Source: Puccinellia tenuiflora
Lineage: Eukaryota; Streptophyta; Magnoliopsida; Poales; Poaceae
Length of the DNA: 64,000 nucleotides
Assembly: GCA_012064385.1 (NCBI GenBank)
Contig: QRDG01000525.1
Coordinates: 605,019-669,018 of the forward strand
Direction of reading: 5' to 3'
The stretch's first letter is position 1, and the number at the start of each line of letters is the position of its first letter. The notes under the pieces are model-generated. The model saw nothing but the letters and a program-made list of their open reading frames with translations. It was not told where the DNA came from and ran no database searches. The translations under genes were made by a program, and so were the position numbers. This document shows, one piece after another, positions 21,862-33,697 of this stretch.

Positions 21862-24800
21862 TGTAACACCCCAGAAATTCGCCCCTAATTTTAGCGGTGT
21901 TTTCTCACACCTGAAAAACTTTTTCTATTTTCAAAAATGTTTTCTTTGAACCAGATGGTCTTTGACTTGACTTTGTTTTTGCTCTCTTAGAAATTTTCCC
22001 AACAAATCCCCAATCGTTGTCAACCTCCACCATATTCCCCGTCCATTGTTTTGCCGGTCGAAAGTTGGTTCCTTTTGGAGATTGCAAAACCCTTCTGCCT
22101 GTCCTACTAAAGCCTCCCCCACATTCTTAGCTTGGAATAAATTCTACCAAGCTACCATATGGTTCCCGCATGCATATAGATCACTCCCATGGAAAAACAT
22201 TTCATAGTCCCATACAATAATTCCAAGGTTATTCATATTTCCTGTTATGCCATGTTCAATCCAGAAATTAGCTAGACACCTTACACTCATCGAACAATTA
22301 TGAAATTTTGGTGAGGTGCATGATTTGGCCTCCTGAACATTTCACTCCATTGGCCCAATCTCATTTGAGCAATATTTGAGGTACTTCCTTTGTAATGCCC
22401 TTTTCATGCCTAATTGTGATTTCCAAAGCAACCCCTAGCTACAAAAATCATTTGACATTGCCACTTTGCCAAGTTGACAAGATCCCACACACAACCCCAC
22501 ATCCCCAATATCAGATCAACACCATTTGAGGAAGTGCATTTGGCATACCCATGCCATTAGGGCATTTTCGGACACCAAATTAATTGACCAACATCCAGGT
22601 GTCCAATTGAGCTGAAAATTCACAGACATACTGCACACACCTATCCTAGCCAATTGTGAATTTCGGGGATTTTTCTGAGACGCGTAAAGCCTTGGTCATT
22701 TCATCGAACACCTGGCGCACCCTTGGTTTTCTGAAAATCTTGTGTTACGAAGTTTGGAGTCCTTGAGTGATTCTTGTTTTGTTGTGTTGGTATCGTTGTT
22801 GCGAACCCAGTGGTGTGACTGTTTCCCTTTTCGTGCCCCGAGTCACCGGGAACGCGACGATGCCGCTCGCGTCGCGCTCTGGACATACTAGTTTCGGCAT
22901 GACCCTGTTCAAACCCCAGCCCCTGCCTTATCCCCTGCTGCAGTGCATCCTCGTGCTCCACTGTGCATTCCGCATGGCCTCCTTGTCCAGCACCCCCCCC
23001 CCCCCCCCCCATTCATGGCTTGGAGGCAGGCTAGTGCACCGGTGGCCATCAATGGCCAAACCGGCCACCACCCACCTCTCCTCACCCCCTTCCTATAAAG
23101 CCCCCTCCAAGCAGGCCCGAGCAAGCCCTAGACACTCCACTCCATTCTCTCTCCCCTGCCCTCCTCATTCGGTTCTCATGGGTGAGAGAGAACACACAAT
23201 AAATTCTGGCCACCATGGCCGAAGCACGCGAGCTTGCGTGCTCGAGCAACCCAGCACCTCCCCCCTAGCCCTAGCCCTCCCCTGGGGACAGCATGGCGCC
23301 GCCGTCCCGCTCCCGTCGTCGGCGTCTGCCCCTGTACCCCCCACTGCCACCGGCCGTGCCAAGCCATGGCTGCCACCCGCCGTCGCCGACTTCATCGCCG
23401 TGGCCGCGCGGCGCCGCGAACCTCCCGTCCCCGTCCTACCCAGGACGCCCCAACCGCGACTCCGCCGCCTCTGTCTCGCCGTTGCCGCCGTCGTCGCCTC
23501 CTGATGCCCCGCCATGGCCGGCGTCGTTACTGCTTCCCGCGCGGCCGCCGCTGCTCCGTCTCCGCTGTCTCCCGGCGCCCCTGGCCCTCCCCGGCGGGCG
23601 CGGTGAGGCCGCGGTGAGGCACAGCGAGCAAGCCGTCCTCGGCCCCCATCATCGGCGTCCTCCCCGGCCTGCCTGCCGCCAGCGGCCGGCCTCCTCCCGA
23701 GTCCCCGTTCGTGTCTGGAGCTGGGGAGCTCCCGGTCGATTCAGACCGAGGCGAGCTGAAGGCGTTTTTCACGCTTTACGCCTTCCTCAGGCGGAGGCGT
23801 ATTCTGCTGAAACACACGACCAGCCAGCCCTTCAGCGGCATACAGCTACCCGTCGCGCGCGCGTCGTATAGTTATCCGTCGCTGAACTGAACCTCCGAGT
23901 GGGCAGTGGATAGCTATTCGTCGCCGGGCCGTAACTTTTGATCCGTAGCTCCGTTTGAGGTGATTCAAATTTGTAAATTCTTAGTTTGAAAAGCTCTATC
24001 TAGTGGTATAGGTTTTATATTTTTGTAAAATGTTTGTATGCTCAGCACACTTGTATGCTTGCATAGGTGTCCCGCGGTACCGGCAAACCGATACCCTAAA
24101 CCGTGACGCCCGTGGCCGTCGAAACCAAATGGCGTCGATCGTCGAAGGCAAGCTAACCACTTGCTGTGAACACTCAAGCGATGTTTGTCTGTTTGCACAT
24201 TTCCATGTCATATGTGTATTTGATTGCGGATCCCCTGTGAAATGTGCGTCACGAGATATCGTGGCTTTGCTTTCATTTTATTTTCTTTTATCAACCTGAG
24301 GCTGGCACCGGCGGAGGAATCTCCGCCACAGTCGCCCGGTTGACTATATTGTTTTATTTTCTTTTATCAACCTGAGGCTGGCACCGGCCGGAGGCATCTC
24401 CGCCACAGTCGCCCGGTTGACTGTATTGTTTTATTTTCTTTTATCAACCTGAGGCTGGCACCGGCCGGAGCCATCTCCGCCACAGTCGCCCGGTTGACTG
24501 TATTGTTTTATTTTATTTTATCAACCTGAGGCTGGCACTGGGCGGAGGCATCTCCGCCACAGTCGCCTGGTTGACTGTATCGTTTTATTTTCTTTTATCA
24601 ACCTAAGGCTGGCACCGGCCGGAGGCATCTCCGCCACAGTCGCCTGGTTGACTGTATTGATTTATTTTCTTTTATCAATCTGAGACTGGCACCGGCCGGA
24701 GGCATCTCTGCCACAGTCGCCCGGTTGATGCAAACTATCTGTTGTTTGAAATATTGTGTTGTTAATGTTTTGTTGTTTGATGATATATTATCATGTTATT

Positions 24801-26198
24801 GTGGTTGTAGTGTTGGACTAATCCTTTGTTGCTTGGACATGTGAATGATGAAACTTGATTAAATGAAGCACCCCTCCAAACAACGATAAGGTCTATTCAT
24901 AGTGCCACTAATCTGAACCCTTGCACGCGATACCACCGTTGTCCCATGGAAACCGTGACCTAGTAGGTTGTTAAGCCCCTTTTGTGCCATCCGTTGGGCG
25001 CAGTCGTTCAGTTGTGCTGTCCGAGGGGAGTGGTTGACAGGCACAGGTTCGACTGCGATAGGGAGTCCGGAGCTAGGCATACCCGGTAGCGCCGGGGGAT
25101 GTGCCGGATTTACTTGCCCGTTGTACCATGCGTATAGGGTGGTGCAGGAGAGTGTCTTAGCAAGTGGACCATCGCGAGAGTGTATTTTGCTCAGTACGAC
25201 TTTGGGCGTGATAAACCTGAGGTGTCGGCTGAGTGGGGTGCATTCTGATAGGTGGTAAAGCAAACTCTCGAGAGCATCAACCTAGCCAGCTAGCCTCGTT
25301 CCTGGGATATGGAACAACAGTTCAGTGTCAGTCACACTATGTGTCTTTGTCGTGTCCGGAGGTTAAACTTAAGATTTGTTTGAAGGAATTATGAACGACT
25401 TGACCACACTTAATAAACAATAAGATGATGCGTGGAATGTTACTTGAGATAAGGAAATATGATAAGGCCAGTGGGCCTAGCAGTGGTGACAGATGAGATT
25501 AGCCTTGTGAGGCTAGAGGCCAGTGAGCCTAGCTGTGATGATATGATTTGTTGTGTTACTTGGTACCAATGGTACACCCGTTCTTCGTCACAGGTAAGTT
25601 CTTTGTGTGATCTCCAGTACACGATCCAACCCCACCTGGCTTGGACTCTGTACTGGTGATACTCCCGTTGTTTGCTTATGCCATGTTTTACTATGATGCC
25701 ATGTTGTCATCCTTTTGGACTATCGTAGGTAGACACTTGCCATGTTTAGATTATTATTAATGTTGCTAGTTACTTGTCGCCTGATTGTTTGACTGTTCAT
25801 GTCTTGTGGTTATTTTCTTGCGAGTACGTCATCGTACTCAGACTGCCTTTCATGTGGCCAGACGTTGAGAGGTTTCAACTACTACTTTAGCAAGGAGATC
25901 GAGCAGGAGCGTGCTAGGATCAGTAGCCCAGCCAGATGCCTGTGGAATGGAGCCGCACCAAGCCGTTGCCGTACCTGTGTCTTCCACTTCCAGTTAAACT
26001 CTCTCCCGTGCCATGCTTGGCCATGATAATTTTCATGCCTTGATGGCCATGTAAACCATTTGTAGCCCTTGGGGCCTGATTGTGTAATGATATTTCCGCT
26101 ATGTTGCATTGTCGTAACGTGCGTCCGGATATCCTGGGCTGGCACATGGGGCGACCGCCTCTCTGGCGACATGTGTCAGAGGGCGGTGCCACAGAGCA
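21862..26198 (+). repeat. 5' LTR of the LARD-like element
   Basis: About 4.34 kb from TGTAACACCCC to the CA just before the primer site; the end could be up to 7 bp earlier. It contains a GC-rich, proline-coding stretch (about 22980-23870) whose open frames are not conserved between the two LTRs, and a six-copy 77-bp array. A TATAAAG near 23094 is followed by a CT-rich leader, so transcription may start there. Confidence 0.8.
24291..24733 (+). repeat. 77-bp tandem repeat array in the 5' LTR
   Basis: Six units begin TCAACCTGAGGCTGGCACCG at 24291, 24367, 24444, 24521, 24598 and 24675. Each ends with CAGTCGCC(C/T)GGTTGACTGTATTG and a T-rich spacer. The start TCAACC and end GGTTGA are complementary, so each unit core can form a hairpin. 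Confidence 0.93.
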
Positions 26199-26210
26199 TG
26201 GTATTAGAGC
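26199..26210 (+). promoter_or_regulatory. Primer-binding site of the LARD-like element
   Basis: TGGTATTAGAGC differs by one base from TGGTATCAGAGC, the site complementary to initiator tRNA-Met used by many plant LTR elements. Confidence 0.8.
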
Positions 26211-29127
26211 ACCAGGCTGGCTGTAGACTACCCTAGCATGGAAAGCCCCGCCTTACTTTTACCCGACAGTGACCCGATGGATTTAACCCATCTCCGCCAA
26301 ACCAGCATGGCTCGTGTCGGTCAACAGTATGGTGCAGTAGAACCCGTCCCAATCTTCCCCAGCAAGACTAGTCAGTTTCTTCCATGAGAAGCAGTCAACC
26401 TTACCCAGTAAACTTGAAACCGCCGTCCTAGTGGCTTTATAACCCACCCTCGCTAGCTCTCCCTGGCAACCCAACTCGTTGGAAGTAGAATCCCATAGAG
26501 GAACCTCGCATCCTTATCCCAACCAAGAATCTAGAACCCCAAGAAAATCCGATGGCGACCCTTAATGCCATCTTGGAAACCACTGCCGAGGAGCATTCGA
26601 GCTTTCGATTGCTTCTCTGGAGGGCCGTCAACCAAATCCTTGGTAGCCACGTTCACCCAGTGTACGTGGTGTTCCAGAGCTCACTCTCGTCGGACGGATA
26701 TGAATTCCGGGCTGATGTGAGGATCAGCCCATGTCCCCGGGGCACGAATCAGCCCTACTTAATCCAAGGTGGCCGCATGCCCACTCTGGGCCTAGCCATC
26801 CAGGTAGCAGCCTAGGAATGCCTCGTCCGTCTTCGGTCCTCCGAACCCCTGCTGGCTGAAACTCGAGAGTTCTATTACATTCCGGCCAGACCACAGCCCC
26901 GTGGAGAGATGGTCCAAGCCGACGTCTCGAAAGAGCCTGACCCAGCACTAATCAACCAAGTTGCTTGCGCCATCGCAATGACGAACCTCAACAACCTCTT
27001 GATGGAGGAGCTCGTGACTACAAGGAGGAACCTCAGCCGTGCCCGCCTACACCAATACCTAGGGGAAAGCACACCTACACTCTCCCATAGGCAAGCTCGA
27101 AGTAGCGGACTTCCACTTCCAGATCTCGGCCCATCCCGACAAACCCCCGAGTAGGTTCCGATCCTCAAAGGTGTTCCTGTGTCCTGCGACCTTGCGGAAG
27201 AAGGGGACGTGGACACCACTCTACGGCTCGGCCGCACTCCACCGTTTGTGAAGGACCGTCAAGCGGAGTAAGATCTGTTTAGTTTAGCATGAGTGGCACT
27301 CGTAAGCAGTTAGATGATAGTTTGTGAGTGTGTTTGTGATTCCTATGCTTGCTTGTACGTGTGTTTGTTGTGTTGAGTGTTTAGTAGCCGTTGCGTGCTT
27401 GTTATCTGGTATGATTAAAATGATTGTGCCATGCTGCTTCAAGTTTTTGGGGCCATAAAATGCAGCATTACTTTCTAAAATGATATTTTTCCTGAGTAGC
27501 AAGTTCTACTATCTGTGTGATAGTGCCTCTGCAAATCTCTCTGTTGCAAGAACAGATCTGTGACAGCTAAGGAAAAATCTCAACAAGGCAAATCCGGCTC
27601 TAATCCATCAGAGGAGCCATATTTGATAAATCAACTGAGTTCAGTACATAAGGGAAATTTTAGAAATAGGGGTTACAAGTTCTGCTCCAACACTACCACT
27701 ACCTCAGTGCAGATACAGAAGAGCACCCCAGGAAAAAAATCCTACTCCTTCTCGCGCTCAGTGGCGTCACCTGAAGATGAGACAGGCTCACCTGGAGCCG
27801 AGTCAAGAGCCGCGCGACGACGACGACGGATGGCACGAGCCGCCAGCTGCCCTCCAGCCGGAGGAACTGCTGCATCAGCCACCAGCGGCAGCAGCACCTG
27901 CTCGCCCGCAGCCGGCTCCACCAGCTCGCCCACTACCGGCACCGCAACAGCATCACCACCAGTGCCGCACCACCAGTCATACAGAGCCACCAATAGGAGA
28001 ACCACCACTGCATACAACAGTGCTACCACCACCGAAGCTGTGATCCAGGAAGATCACGATCACGAACAGCTGCTTGAAGAATCCCGCTCCCTCTCGGTGC
28101 ACATAAAATTCGTCGAAGATGGCTGAAAGGAAACCCATGGTGGCAGTGGAAGAGGAAGGATTTTCAGAGACTCCGTTTATAGCCGCGAGCTTAGACGACG
28201 CCCCCGGCTCGGCCTCACGCGGGAAAAGAGAGGAATCGCGCGCAATGCTCGGCCAAATTGGCGCGAGATCACCAAGGCGCCCAAAGCCGTGATAGCCGCT
28301 GCGTAGATGGACCGCATGCGTAGCAGTGCCGCAAAGGAGTGCTTCGCACACTCGGAGTCAGCCAGGTACGAGGGAAGATGCTGCGAGGAAGGAGAAGATA
28401 GAAAGGAAGAAAGAGACTAGCAGGTGGACCCGGTCCCGCATGACAGCAAGCCAGAAATAACCCTCTGTGTGCTTCTATCCTTTCCTCAGGAGATCAGTCC
28501 CTCGTGTCTCCGGTGTTTCGTAGGGAAAAATTTTCCAAAATGATTTTGGGATGGCCCTACCCCGCAGTGTCTGTAAGTCAATTATTGGCGAAACAGATGC
28601 TTTCTTTTGAAAAGAAACCCTGTTTTCTTTTTTCCAAACATGAGTGTAGTTGAAAAGGTATACACAGCTTTTCAAAAAAAAATCTAGAACAGGGACATGT
28701 TTAGCATATCCCTAACATTTTGTTTTGCAAACTTGGGTAATGATTGGGCCAAGTTAAATCCAGGTTATCAAGTGATGATCTTTGTGTGGATCTTGTTTGA
28801 TCTTGCCATGCTTGTGTTGGTTGAACTAAAAACCATAGGTTTAATTTTGTTATTTAACCATAGTAAAGAACCTATGTTGATTGATTGTGTGAGCCACTGC
28901 CATGCCATCCTTAGAATGCATCGAGGGTGATAGAAATATCGTGCTTTGCTAATAGTTTGCTCTACTAAAATACCCTACCGAGTGTTGATCCTTGTGAGCG
29001 TTAAACCCTAGTATTTTGTAGAAAAAGTTTTAAATATTTTAAATATAGGGGTAGATTAAGCCATACAAGAAATATATTGTATAACCCCGGGAATCTCTAT
29101 TAGTATCCGAATCTCGGGACGAGATTC
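26211..29127 (+). mobile_element. Interior of the LARD-like element
   Basis: Short plus-strand frames only (26552-26815, 26909-27154), none with a recognised gag or pol motif, and the proline-rich leading part could be a relic of gag. From about 27540 to 28450 the base composition changes and a gene-like stretch lies on the minus strand (see separate entry). The last 500 bp are AT-rich and lead to the PPT. Confidence 0.6.
27742..28138 (-). pseudogene. Unrecognised gene-like stretch inside the LARD interior
   Basis: On the minus strand an ATG at 28138 in a good context (CCACCATGGG) opens a frame starting MGFLSAIFDEFYVH, with a hydrophobic QLFVIVIFL. After about 38 codons the likely frame shifts. 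The next frame (28032-27742) codes a strong hydrophobic segment, ALLYAVVVLLLVALYDWW, then an acidic and Ala-Pro-rich part ending RRRRRAAL...EREKE. Together they look like a small membrane protein broken by one frameshift or a lost splice. I do not recognise the family. A GC-rich leader lies upstream (28140-28450). It may be host DNA captured by the element, or an element-specific frame. Confidence 0.4.
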
Positions 29128-29145
29128 TTTTAAGGGGGGAAGGCT
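29128..29145 (+). promoter_or_regulatory. Polypurine tract of the LARD-like element
   Basis: TTTTAAGGGGGGAAGGCT lies directly before the second LTR, where the plus-strand DNA primer of an LTR retrotransposon is made. Confidence 0.8.
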
Positions 29146-32100
29146 TGTAACACCCCAGAAATTCGCCCCTAATTTTAGCGGTGTTTTCTCACACCTGAAA
29201 AACTTTTTCTATTTTCAAAAATGTTTTCTTTGAACCAGATGGTCTTTGACTTGACTTTGGTTTCGCTCTCTTAGAAATTTTCCCAACAAATCCCCGATCA
29301 TTGTCAACCTCCACCATATTCCCCGTCCATTGTTTTGCCGGTCGAACGTTGGTTCCTTTTGGAGATTCCAAAACCCTTCTATCTATCCTACCAAAGCCAC
29401 CACCACAATTATAGCTTGGAATAAATTCTACCAAGCTACCATATGGTTCCCTCATGCATATAGATCACTCCCATGGAAAAACATTTCATAGTCCCATACA
29501 ATAATTCCAAGTTTATTCATATTTCCTGTTATGCCATTTTCAATCCAAAAATTATCTAGACACCTTCCACTCATCCAAAAATTCTGAAATTTTGGTGAGG
29601 TGCATGATTTGGCCTCCTGAACATTTCACTCCATTGTCCCAACCTCATTTGAGCAATATTTGAGGTACTTCCTTTGTAATGCCCTTTTTATGCCTAATTG
29701 TGATTTCCAAAGCAACCCCTAGCTACAAAAATCATTTGGCATTGCCACTTTGCCAAGTTGACAAGATCACATACACAACCCCACATCCCCAATATCAAAT
29801 CAAGACCATTTGAGGAAGTGCATTTGGCATACCCATGCCATTAGGGCATTTTCGGAAACCAATTTATTCGACCAAAGTCCAAGTATCCAATTGAGCTGAA
29901 ACTTCACAGACATACTTCACACACATATCCTAGCCTACTGTGAATTTTGGGGATTTTTATGAGACGCGTAAAGCCTCGGTCATTTCATCGAACACCTGGC
30001 GCACCCTTGGTTTTCTGAAAATCTTGTGTTACGAAGTTTGGAGTCCTTGAGTGATTCTTGTTTTGTTGTATTGGTATCGTTGTTGCAAACCTAGTGGTGT
30101 GACCGTTTCCCTTTTCATGCCCCGAGTCACCGGGAACGCGACGATGCCGCTCGCGTCGCGCTCTGGACATGCCAGTTTCGGCATGACCCTGTTCAAGCCC
30201 CAGCCCCTGCTGCAGTGCATCCTCGTGCTCCACTGTGAATTCCGCGTGGCCTACTTATCTAGCCCCCCCCCCCCCCCATTCATGGCTTGGAGGCAGGCTG
30301 GTGCACCGGTGGCCATCAATGGCCAAACCGGCCACCACCCACCTCTCCTCACCCCTGCCTATAAAGCCCTCTCCAAGCTGGCCCGAGCAAGCCCTAGCCA
30401 CTCCACTCCATTCTCTCTCCCCTGCCCTCCTCATTCGGTTCTCATGGGCGAGAGAGAACACACAATAAATTCTGGCCACCTTGGCCGAAGCACGCGAGCT
30501 TGCGTGCTCGAGCAACCCAGCACCTCCCCCCTAGACCTAGCCCTCCCCTGGGCACAGCATGGCGCCGCCGTCCCGATCCCATCGTCGGCGTCCGCCCCTG
30601 TCCTCCCCACTATCACCGGGCGCGCCAAGCCACTGCCGCCACCCGCCGTTGCCGACGTCACCGCCCGTGGCCGCGCGCCGCGAACCTCCCATCCCCGTCC
30701 TTCCCCAGGCCGCCCCGACCGCGACTCCGCCGGCTCCGTCTCGCCGTTGCCGCCGTCGTCGCCTCCCGATGCCCCGCCATGGCCGGCGTCGTTACTGCTT
30801 CTCGCGTGGCCGCCGATGCTCCGTCTCTGCTGTCTCCCGACGCCCCTGGCCCTCCCCGGCGGGCGCGGAGAGGTCGCGGTGAGGCACAGCGAGCAAGCCG
30901 TCCTCGGCCCCCGTCGCCGGCGTCCTCCCCGGCCTGCCTGCCGCCTACGGCCGGCCTCCTCCCGAGTCCCCCGTTCGTGACTGGAGCTGGGAGCTCCCGA
31001 TCGATTCAGACCGAGGCCAGCTAAAGGCGTATTTCATGCTTTACGCCTTCCTCAAGTGGAGGCATATTCTGCTAAAACACACAACCAGCCAGCCCTTCAG
31101 CGGCATACAGCTACCCGTCGCGCGCGCGTCGTATAGTTATTTGTCGCCGAACTGAACCTCCGAGTGGGCAGTGGATAGCTATTCGTCGCCAGACCGTAAC
31201 TTTTGATCCGTAGCTCCGTTTGAGGTGATTCAAATTTAAAAATTCTTAGTTTGAAAAGCTCTATCCATTGGTATAGGTTTGTATTTTTGTAAAATGTTTG
31301 CATGCTCATCACACTTGTATGCTTGCATAGGTGTCCCGCGGTACCGGCAAACCGATACCCTAAACCGTGACGCCCGTGGCCGTCGAAACCAAATGGCGTC
31401 GATCGTCGAAGGCAAGCTAACCACTTGCTATGAACACTCAAGCAATGTTTGTCTGTTTGCACATTTCCATGTCATATGTGTATTTGATTGCTGATCCCCT
31501 GTGAACTGTGCGTCACGAGATATCGTGGATTTGCTTTCATTTTATTTTCTTTTATCGACCTGAGGCTAGCACCGGACGGAGGCATCTCCGCCACAGTCGC
31601 CCGGTTGACTGTATCGTTTTATTTTCTTTTATCAACCTGAGGCTGGCACCGGCCGGAGGCATCTCCGCCACAGTCGCCCGGTTGACTGTATTGTTTTATT
31701 TTCTTTTATCAACTTGAGGCTGGCACCGGCCGGAGCCATCTCCGCCACAGTCGCCCGGTTGACTGTATTGTTTTATTTTATTTTATCAACTTGAGGCTGG
31801 CACCGGCCGGAGGCATCTCCGCCACAGTCGCCTGGTTGACTGTATCGTTTTATTTTCTTTTATCAACCTGAGGCTGGCACCGGCCGGAGGCATCTCCGCC
31901 ACAGTCGCCCGGTTGACTATATTGATTTATTTTCTTTTATCAATCTGAGGCTGGCACCGGCCGGAGGCATCTCCGCCATAGTCGCCCGGTTGATGCAAAC
32001 TATCTGTTGCTTGAAATATTGTGTTGTTAATGTTTTGTTGTTTGATGATATATTATCATGTTATTGTGGTTGTAGTGTTGGACTAATCCTTTGTTGCTTG

Positions 32101-32541
32101 GACATGTGAATGATGAAACTTGATTAAATGAAACACCCCTCCAAACAACGATAAGGTCTATTCATAGTGCCACTAATCTGAACCCTTGCACGTGATACCA
32201 CCGTTGTCCCATGGAAACCGTGACCTAGTAGGTTGTTAAGCCCTTTTGTGCCATCCGTTGGGCGCAGTCATTCGGTTGTGCTGTCCGAGGGGAGTGGTCG
32301 ACAGGCACGGGTTCGACTGCGGTAGGGAGTCCGGAGCTAGGCATACCCGGTAGCGTCGGGGGATGTGCCGGATTTACTTGCCCGTTGTACCATGCGTATA
32401 GTGTGCTGCAGGAGGGTGTCTTAGCAAGTGGACCGTCGCGAGAGTGTATTTTGCTTAGTACGACTTTGGGCGTGATGAAGCTGAGGTGTCGGCTGAGTGG
32501 GGTGCATTCTGATAGGTGGTAAAGCAAACTCTCGAGAGCAT
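29146..32541 (+). repeat. 3' LTR of the LARD-like element, truncated
   Basis: Follows the 5' LTR closely, with scattered substitutions and a few small indels (for example CCTTATCC missing near 30206). It stops after CTCTCGAGAGCAT, equivalent to 25277 in the first LTR, so about 920 bp are gone. The differences between the LTRs show the insertion is not recent. The sequence after 32541 is unrelated to the LTR. Confidence 0.85.
31555..31996 (+). repeat. 77-bp tandem repeat array in the 3' LTR
   Basis: Six units again, starting TCGACCTGAGGCTAGCACCG at 31555 and then about every 77 bp. Unit number and order of spacer variants (TTATTTTATTTT in one unit only) match the array in the 5' LTR, so the array existed before this copy inserted. 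Confidence 0.9.
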
Positions 32542-33282
32542 GGGCACCGGGACCTGCGAGGTGTGCAAGGTGGAGGTCCAGAACCTCCCAGTCACCCTTC
32601 TACGTGTGCAAGAGTGGCGCTAACGGACTGCGACATGCTCAGTACAGGCAATTTAACTTAACCAAAAGAAACAATGGCTTGTGTGTTACTTGAAACGTTT
32701 GTGAACCTTATTTCAATGCTTTACTTGCTTGTTTACTTTAAAAGTGCAAGTAGTCAAAAGCTTGGAGTAGTAAGTATGGTTACAGCACAACATGGAAATA
32801 ATGGTCAAAGGATGAATACGACCAAGTGTTCTGACTTTTTTCTTCATTTACATGTAGATTATGAAGAAAACGTTTGAAAATCTGTGTTGTGGTATATGCA
32901 GCTGCCAGACAACGGAGCTTCCCTGATGCCTAAGCTTGACCTGAAGATGCTTCGTGCATCGTCTGATGGCAGGGTGCAAGCTAGCTACATGTAGGGCCGT
33001 AGGGTTTGGAGTATGAAGAATGTTTGCACTGCCAGATGAGTTCCAAATGGTAAGTTGATCTCACAAATGAACGCAACATCCTTTTCTGATTGTGCTAGTA
33101 GTCTTAAAGCAGCCAAGTCTGATTGTGCTTGTGCTTGTCAGTAATTGACTACTGCGGACATCATGGAGGCCCTGTGCAATCGATGGATCTAGTAGCTGGA
33201 TGGTGTTATTGGTGTTAGATGTTGTCGTTCTCTAGTCTGTGAATGAGGATACCATTTACGAAAAGAAAATGATTAAATCATA
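32542..33282 (+). pseudogene. Decayed gene-like sequence of unknown kind
   Basis: A GC-rich start (32545-32605) could code GTCEVCKVEVQNLPVTLL-like residues. Near 32900 a TATATGCAG acceptor-like site leads to a frame reading LPDNGASLMPKLDLKML and on to a stop at 32993. These look like remnants of exons but no family is recognised and no full gene can be assembled. From 33170 the sequence is shared with 59508-59770. Confidence 0.3.
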
Positions 33283-33442
33283 CTCCCTCTGTTCCTCTAT
33301 ATAGCATGTTTTAGCTTTTCTTGTTTCTCCTAGATTTATATGCATCTAGACTAGTTTTAGTGTGTCCATTCTCTCAATTTAGTCTGTATATAGACAATGT
33401 TATAATACCTATAAAACGTCTTATAATTAGGAATGGAGGGAG
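33283..33442. mobile_element. Stowaway MITE
   Basis: The element is 160 bp with ends CTCCCTCTGTTCCTCTATAT and ATTAGGAATGGAGGGAG, flanked by TA at 33281-33282 and 33443-33444. The related segment at 59508-59770 lacks the element at the matching position, which supports insertion after the two segments split. Confidence 0.92.
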
Positions 33443-33597
33443 TAGTACACAGTCCCAAGCTATGAATCTGGTTTTTGTTTGTCCATCTCCCTAAGGAAGT
33501 TGCAACAATTTGGAAGAATTCGTATTCAGCTCTACCACTGCACATTACTCGATCATTCTCCAATTAGTTTGACCAGAGAATACATGCGGATCCTGTT

Positions 33598-33697
33598 AAC
33601 AATACGAGTTATTCTAGTGAAGTACTGTACTGTTCTTGGTTGTTAGCAACAATACGAGTTATTCTAGTGAAGTACTGTACTGTTCTTGGTTGTTAGC
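33598..33697. repeat. Perfect tandem duplication, 50-bp unit
   Basis: AACAATACGAGTTATTCTAG begins at 33598 and at 33648. The two units are identical over the full 50 bp, so this is recent or an assembly feature. Confidence 0.9.

Larger units (their letters stand above)
21862..32541 (+). mobile_element. LARD-like LTR retrotransposon with 4.3-kb LTRs
   Basis: Two LTRs in direct orientation both start TGTAACACCCCAGAAATTCG (21862 and 29146). Between them lie a TGGTATTAGAGC primer site (26199), an interior of about 2.95 kb without protease, RT or integrase, and a purine-rich PPT before 29146. LTRs above 4 kb with a 3-kb non-coding interior fit the large retrotransposon derivatives (LARDs) described from barley and relatives; I infer this by architecture, not by sequence match. 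The second LTR stops at 32541, about 920 bp short of the first. Confidence 0.8.

Noticed and set aside
24291..24733. CRISPR-like array
   Set aside because: The spacers are not unique, the units are 77 bp with only T-rich variation, and the array lies in an LTR of a plant retrotransposon.
30051..30980. Open frame of 309 codons, proline- and arginine-rich, and a related 245-codon frame at 22767-23504
   Set aside because: Both lie in the LTRs of the LARD-like element. The frames differ by indels between the two LTRs, show no domain, and follow from GC-rich low-complexity sequence.
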